Source of the DNA: Flavobacterium psychrophilum
Lineage (GTDB): Bacteria > Bacteroidota > Bacteroidia > Flavobacteriales > Flavobacteriaceae
NCBI GenBank assembly: GCA_945874225.1
Contig: CAMCFT010000027.1
Location: 1 to 53,566 of the forward strand
Reading direction: 5' to 3'
Length of the DNA stretch: 53,566 bases
Part shown: in pieces, positions 51,417 to 53,566 of the stretch
Numbering within the stretch: the first letter of the stretch is position 1
How the letters are laid out: every line of letters starts with the position of its first letter
Notes under the pieces: model-generated
The model's input: only the letters and a program-made list of their open reading frames with translations
Told to the model about the DNA's origin: nothing
The model's database searches: none
Translations under genes and position numbers: made by a program

Positions 51417-52097
51417 TTGAATAAAAAAATCACCATTGCAATTGACGGATTTTCATCTACAGGAAAAAGTACTTTGGCCAAGGAATTAGCCAAGCATTTG
51501 GGTTATGTATATGTTGATACAGGAGCAATGTACCGTGCAGTAGCTTTGTTTGCAATGCAAAAGGGATATATTGGTAAGGATTTTTTTGATACAGCATCAC
51601 TTATTAAAAGTTTACCGTCCATAAAATTAACTTTCAAATTCAATCCTGATTTGGGATTTGCCGAAATGTATTTGAATGATGTCAATGTGGAGAAAGAAAT
51701 CCGAACTTTAGAAGTTTCCAGTTATGTGAGTAAAGTTGCCGAAATTTCTGAAGTACGATCAAAACTAGTCGAACAACAACAAGAAATGGGAAAAAATAAA
51801 GGGATTGTTATGGATGGAAGAGATATTGGTACCATAGTTTTTCCAGATGCAGATTTAAAAATATTTATGACTGCCAGTCCATTAACACGTGCTCAAAGAC
51901 GATTTAAGGAACTACAAAAAAAAGGAGATGTTGTGACTTTTGATGAAGTTCTAAAAAACGTTGAAGAAAGGGATTATATTGATACCCATCGTGATGATTC
52001 TCCGCTAGTTATGGCAGAAGATGCAATTGAATTTGATAATTCAGATATTTCAAAACAAGAACAATTCGAAAAAGTATTAAAATTAGTAAAGATTTAG
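51417..52097 (+). CDS. cmk: Cytidylate kinase Cmk
   Basis: A 226-residue kinase that converts CMP/dCMP to the diphosphates. The P-loop is DGFSSTGKSTLAK, followed by DTGAMYRAVALF, the NMP-binding part, VMDGRDIGTIVFPDA and SPLTRAQRRFKEL (lid). The start must be TTG at 51417: no ATG lies before DTGAMYR, which is inside the fold. It is 7 nt after porQ, so the two are co-transcribed and the weak start codon may be served by ribosomes from porQ. Confidence 0.96.
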   Translation: MNKKITIAIDGFSSTGKSTLAKELAKHLGYVYVDTGAMYRAVALFAMQKGYIGKDFFDTASLIKSLPSIKLTFKFNPDLGFAEMYLNDVNVEKEIRTLEVSSYVSKVAEISEVRSKLVEQQQEMGKNKGIVMDGRDIGTIVFPDADLKIFMTASPLTRAQRRFKELQKKGDVVTFDEVLKNVEERDYIDTHRDDSPLVMAEDAIEFDNSDISKQEQFEKVLKLVKI

Positions 52098-52128
52098 AAT
52101 AGCATATCTGTTTTAAATATAATAGAAG

Positions 52129-52152
52129 CCTCGCAATTTGCGGGGTTTTTTT
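52129..52152 (+). terminator. Terminator after porQ-cmk
   Basis: A CCTCGC / GCGGGG stem (52129-52134, 52140-52145) with a 5-nt loop and a 7-T run. Confidence 0.85.
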
Positions 52153-52367
52153 ATTCAATGATTTCTTTAATTAAAAACAAAGAATATTTCATCAAATTTG
52201 TAAGAAATTTATATAAATTAAAAAATATATTGTGTATTTCATCGATTATATTTTGCAGTTAAACGATAAAAAGGCTATATTTATACTATAATTAAACAAG
52301 TTCATACAAAATTAACCCTAAAGAAGTTTGCCCCACAATCTACTTTAAACTTAAACTACTTTTTATT

Positions 52368-52868
52368 ATGAAAGCAAAATTACTTCGTGTATTATTGCTA
52401 GTTGCAATAGTAATCACAATGAACTCATGTTCATCTGATAGCTCAGAGAATTCTACTTCTTCAGCTTCTAACCAGAAAGCTATGTCTTATACATATAATT
52501 CTTCAGAAATTGAGGCTATGGCTTTGATAAATAATTATAGAGTTAGTGTTGGCTTAAATGAATTACAACAGATTAACCACATTTCTTATAAATCTGAAGA
52601 ACATGATAATTATATGATAACTAATAATGTTGTTAATCATGATGATTTTGTTTCAAGATCAGAAAATATTATGCAAGTATTAGGTGCAAAAAGCGTTGGC
52701 GAAAATATTGCTTATAATTATAATTCACCTCAAGCTGCTGTTGATGCTTGGCTTAAAAGCCCTTCACACAAATCAAATATAGAAGGTAATTTTACTCACT
52801 TTGGAATTTCAATTAGAGTTAATGCTGATGGAAAAAAATACTACACAAATATCTTTGCAAAAATATAA
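52368..52868 (+). CDS. CAP-domain (SCP/PR-1-like) lipoprotein
   Basis: A 166-residue surface or periplasmic lipoprotein. The signal ends TMNSC (Cys21), then a Ser-rich linker SSDSSENSTSSASN. The CAP domain (about 45-166) has EIEAMALINNYRVSVGLNEL, the metal-site segments KSEEHDNYM and VNHDDF, and the signature ENIAYNYNSPQAAVDAWLKSPSHKSNI. Bacterial CAP proteins have unclear functions, with proposals of Ca/Zn binding and protease or adhesin-like roles. It lies between two terminators, preceded by 270 nt in which I see no gene. Confidence 0.92.
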   Translation: MKAKLLRVLLLVAIVITMNSCSSDSSENSTSSASNQKAMSYTYNSSEIEAMALINNYRVSVGLNELQQINHISYKSEEHDNYMITNNVVNHDDFVSRSENIMQVLGAKSVGENIAYNYNSPQAAVDAWLKSPSHKSNIEGNFTHFGISIRVNADGKKYYTNIFAKI

Positions 52869-52889
52869 ATAATGTTTGTTTTTAGTTTA

Positions 52890-52918
52890 AAAGCTACCTT
52901 AAATAGGTAGCTTTTTTT
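52890..52918 (+). terminator. Terminator after the CAP-domain gene
   Basis: A 10-bp stem AAAGCTACCT / AGGTAGCTTT (52890-52899, 52905-52914) with a 5-nt loop and T-run, 22 nt after the stop. Confidence 0.88.
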
Positions 52919-53058
52919 GTATAATATATCCGTGCAATAAGATTAAATATTAGATTGATTAAATACTAGTTGTCAAGGGAATACTGACGGCTATTTTATT
53001 TATTTTGTAATTTCTATAATAGTAAATTCAGAATATAAAATAGAACAATAAATATTTT

Positions 53059-53300
53059 TAACCCGTTGGGTGTAATTCAATTTATATTTTTTTAAACGCA
53101 TAGAAACATAGTTTTTTATTGTTTTTTTAAGACGTTTCACTTTTTGATAGTGAATCATAGCTATGGGAACCCAAGACCCGAGCGATAGCGAACAGGCGAA
53201 GCAATTGGTCTATCAAACTCTTTTTACTATGACTCTATGTGTTAAAATTTTCATATTTCGTTAATAATTGAGTATTTTATTAATTGCACCCAACGGGTTA
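53059..53300. mobile_element. Candidate MITE-like nested inverted-repeat element
   Basis: A 242-bp non-coding stretch bounded by inverted ends TAACCCGTTGGGTGTAATT (53059-53077) and AATTGCACCCAACGGGTTA (53282-53300), with one mismatch. Inside is a second pair of arms (53091-53112, with CATAGAAACATAG, and 53226-53246, with CTATGACTCTATG). A third pair is TTGATAG (53144-53150) / CTATCAA (53210-53216), and there is a perfect palindrome CATAGCTATG (53156-53165). The core GCGATAGCGAA (53182-53192) recurs at 18277-18287. No transposase gene. The rest of the 590-nt gap (52869-53458) shows only the two flanking terminators. Confidence 0.55.
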
Positions 53301-53403
53301 TTTTTAATAAAATAGTACAGATAAATAAAGAACAACTAAGAGTTTCAAAATAGTAGTTATAATATATGGAATCATATATAAAATACTTTACTGGATTCAA
53401 CAA

Positions 53404-53436
53404 AAACCCCTCGAAATCGAAGCTTCCGAGGGGTTT
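53404..53436 (-). terminator. Terminator of the OmpA-family gene
   Basis: A 10-bp stem AAACCCCTCG (53404-53413) / CGAGGGGTTT (53427-53436). On the minus strand it ends in a T-run, 23 nt after the stop codon of the OmpA-family gene. Confidence 0.85.
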
Positions 53437-53458
53437 CAATTGAATTTCTAATTCTAAT

Positions 53459-53566
53459 TTACAGACCAGTAATAATAAACTCGCTACGTCTGTTGAGTTG
53501 ATGTTCTGCTTCAGTACATTTTACATCATCAGTACATCCGTTTACCAATTGTGTTTCACCATATCC
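53459..53566 (-). CDS. OmpA-family protein (C-terminal 35 residues, cut by window edge)
   Basis: The window ends inside this gene. The visible 35 codons plus stop read GYGETQLVN, then a CTDDVKCTEAEHQ segment, and end LNRRSEFIITGL. NRRSEF with the GYGE start is the last part of the OmpA/MotB peptidoglycan-binding domain, and the two-Cys loop is usual in Bacteroidota OmpA proteins. The N-terminal architecture (often TPR or WD40/PD40 repeats) is outside the window. It should be an outer-membrane protein that holds peptidoglycan. Confidence 0.88.
   Translation of the reverse strand, partial: GYGETQLVNGCTDDVKCTEAEHQLNRRSEFIITGL

Noticed and set aside
53059..53300. Possible CRISPR array or riboswitch
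   Set aside because: The repeats are inverted pairs, not evenly spaced direct repeats, there are no cas genes, and no known riboswitch core or downstream target gene was seen.
53251..53439. A 62-residue minus-strand reading frame near the right end
   Set aside because: It overlaps the arm of the inverted-repeat element and the OmpA-gene terminator and has no recognisable domain.

Overview
The window comes from a Bacteroidota genome, almost certainly Flavobacteriaceae and close to Flavobacterium. The evidence is low GC, near-absent Shine-Dalgarno sites, several TAnnTTTG -7 boxes (some with a TTTG about 18-19 nt upstream), a SusC/SusD pair, the type IX secretion protein PorQ, a Bacteroidetes-type tyrosine recombinase, and the gene content around ftsK/lolA/lptFG and lon/porQ/cmk. 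No tools were run: functions rest on motifs read by eye.

Layout. (1) 1-6994: the end of a metal-resistance island, all on the minus strand. It holds a CusA-type RND pump (cut by the window edge), a haem-binding-domain protein, a DUF3347 lipoprotein, a multicopper oxidase, two exported proteins built of repeated Cys-rich heavy-metal-binding modules, a small Cys/His-rich exported protein and a tyrosine integrase. The island stops at tRNA-Ser(UGA), whose 3' end faces the integrase. (2) 7163-13740: a compact six-gene chromosomal operon, read tpx, dgkA, ftsK, lolA, lptF/G, ribB(A). (3) 13865-15045: a divergent two-gene arsenic operon, arsR-arsM. (4) 15270-16495: a peroxiredoxin, thioredoxin and small-protein operon. 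(5) 16632-40864: a roughly 24-kb locus for peptidoglycan recycling and amino-sugar catabolism. (6) 41011-47475: a D-2-hydroxyacid dehydrogenase fused to an Fe-S reductase, an amino-acid permease and a UMF1-type MFS transporter. (7) 47776-52868: lon, porQ, cmk and a CAP-domain lipoprotein. (8) 52869-53566: a nested inverted-repeat element that looks like a MITE, then the last 35 codons of an OmpA-family protein.

The most interesting region is the peptidoglycan locus. Its genes make a nearly complete pathway: outer-membrane capture (SusC/SusD), glycan and stem-peptide cleavage (a DigH/YngK-like hydrolase, a lipoprotein fusing NagZ-like GH3 to an AmiE-like serine hydrolase, a separate AmiE-like hydrolase and a second, cytoplasmic GH3), inner-membrane import (AmpG-like permease and two paralogous sodium:solute symporters), then AnmK and MurQ to give GlcNAc-6-P. 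The final enzyme fuses a NagB deaminase domain to a PIG-L/LmbE deacetylase domain, which could supply the missing NagA step in one polypeptide. A DeoR-type regulator lies between susC and the nagB fusion, and similar GCAA/GCGTTA-containing sites flank it on both sides, which suggests it controls the locus.

Four intergenic structures look like dispersed or mobile repeats: a perfect palindrome at 15188-15220, inverted repeats at 18266-18409, the 242-bp element at 53059-53300, and a 17-bp inverted repeat beside the integrase. The second and third share an 11-bp core.
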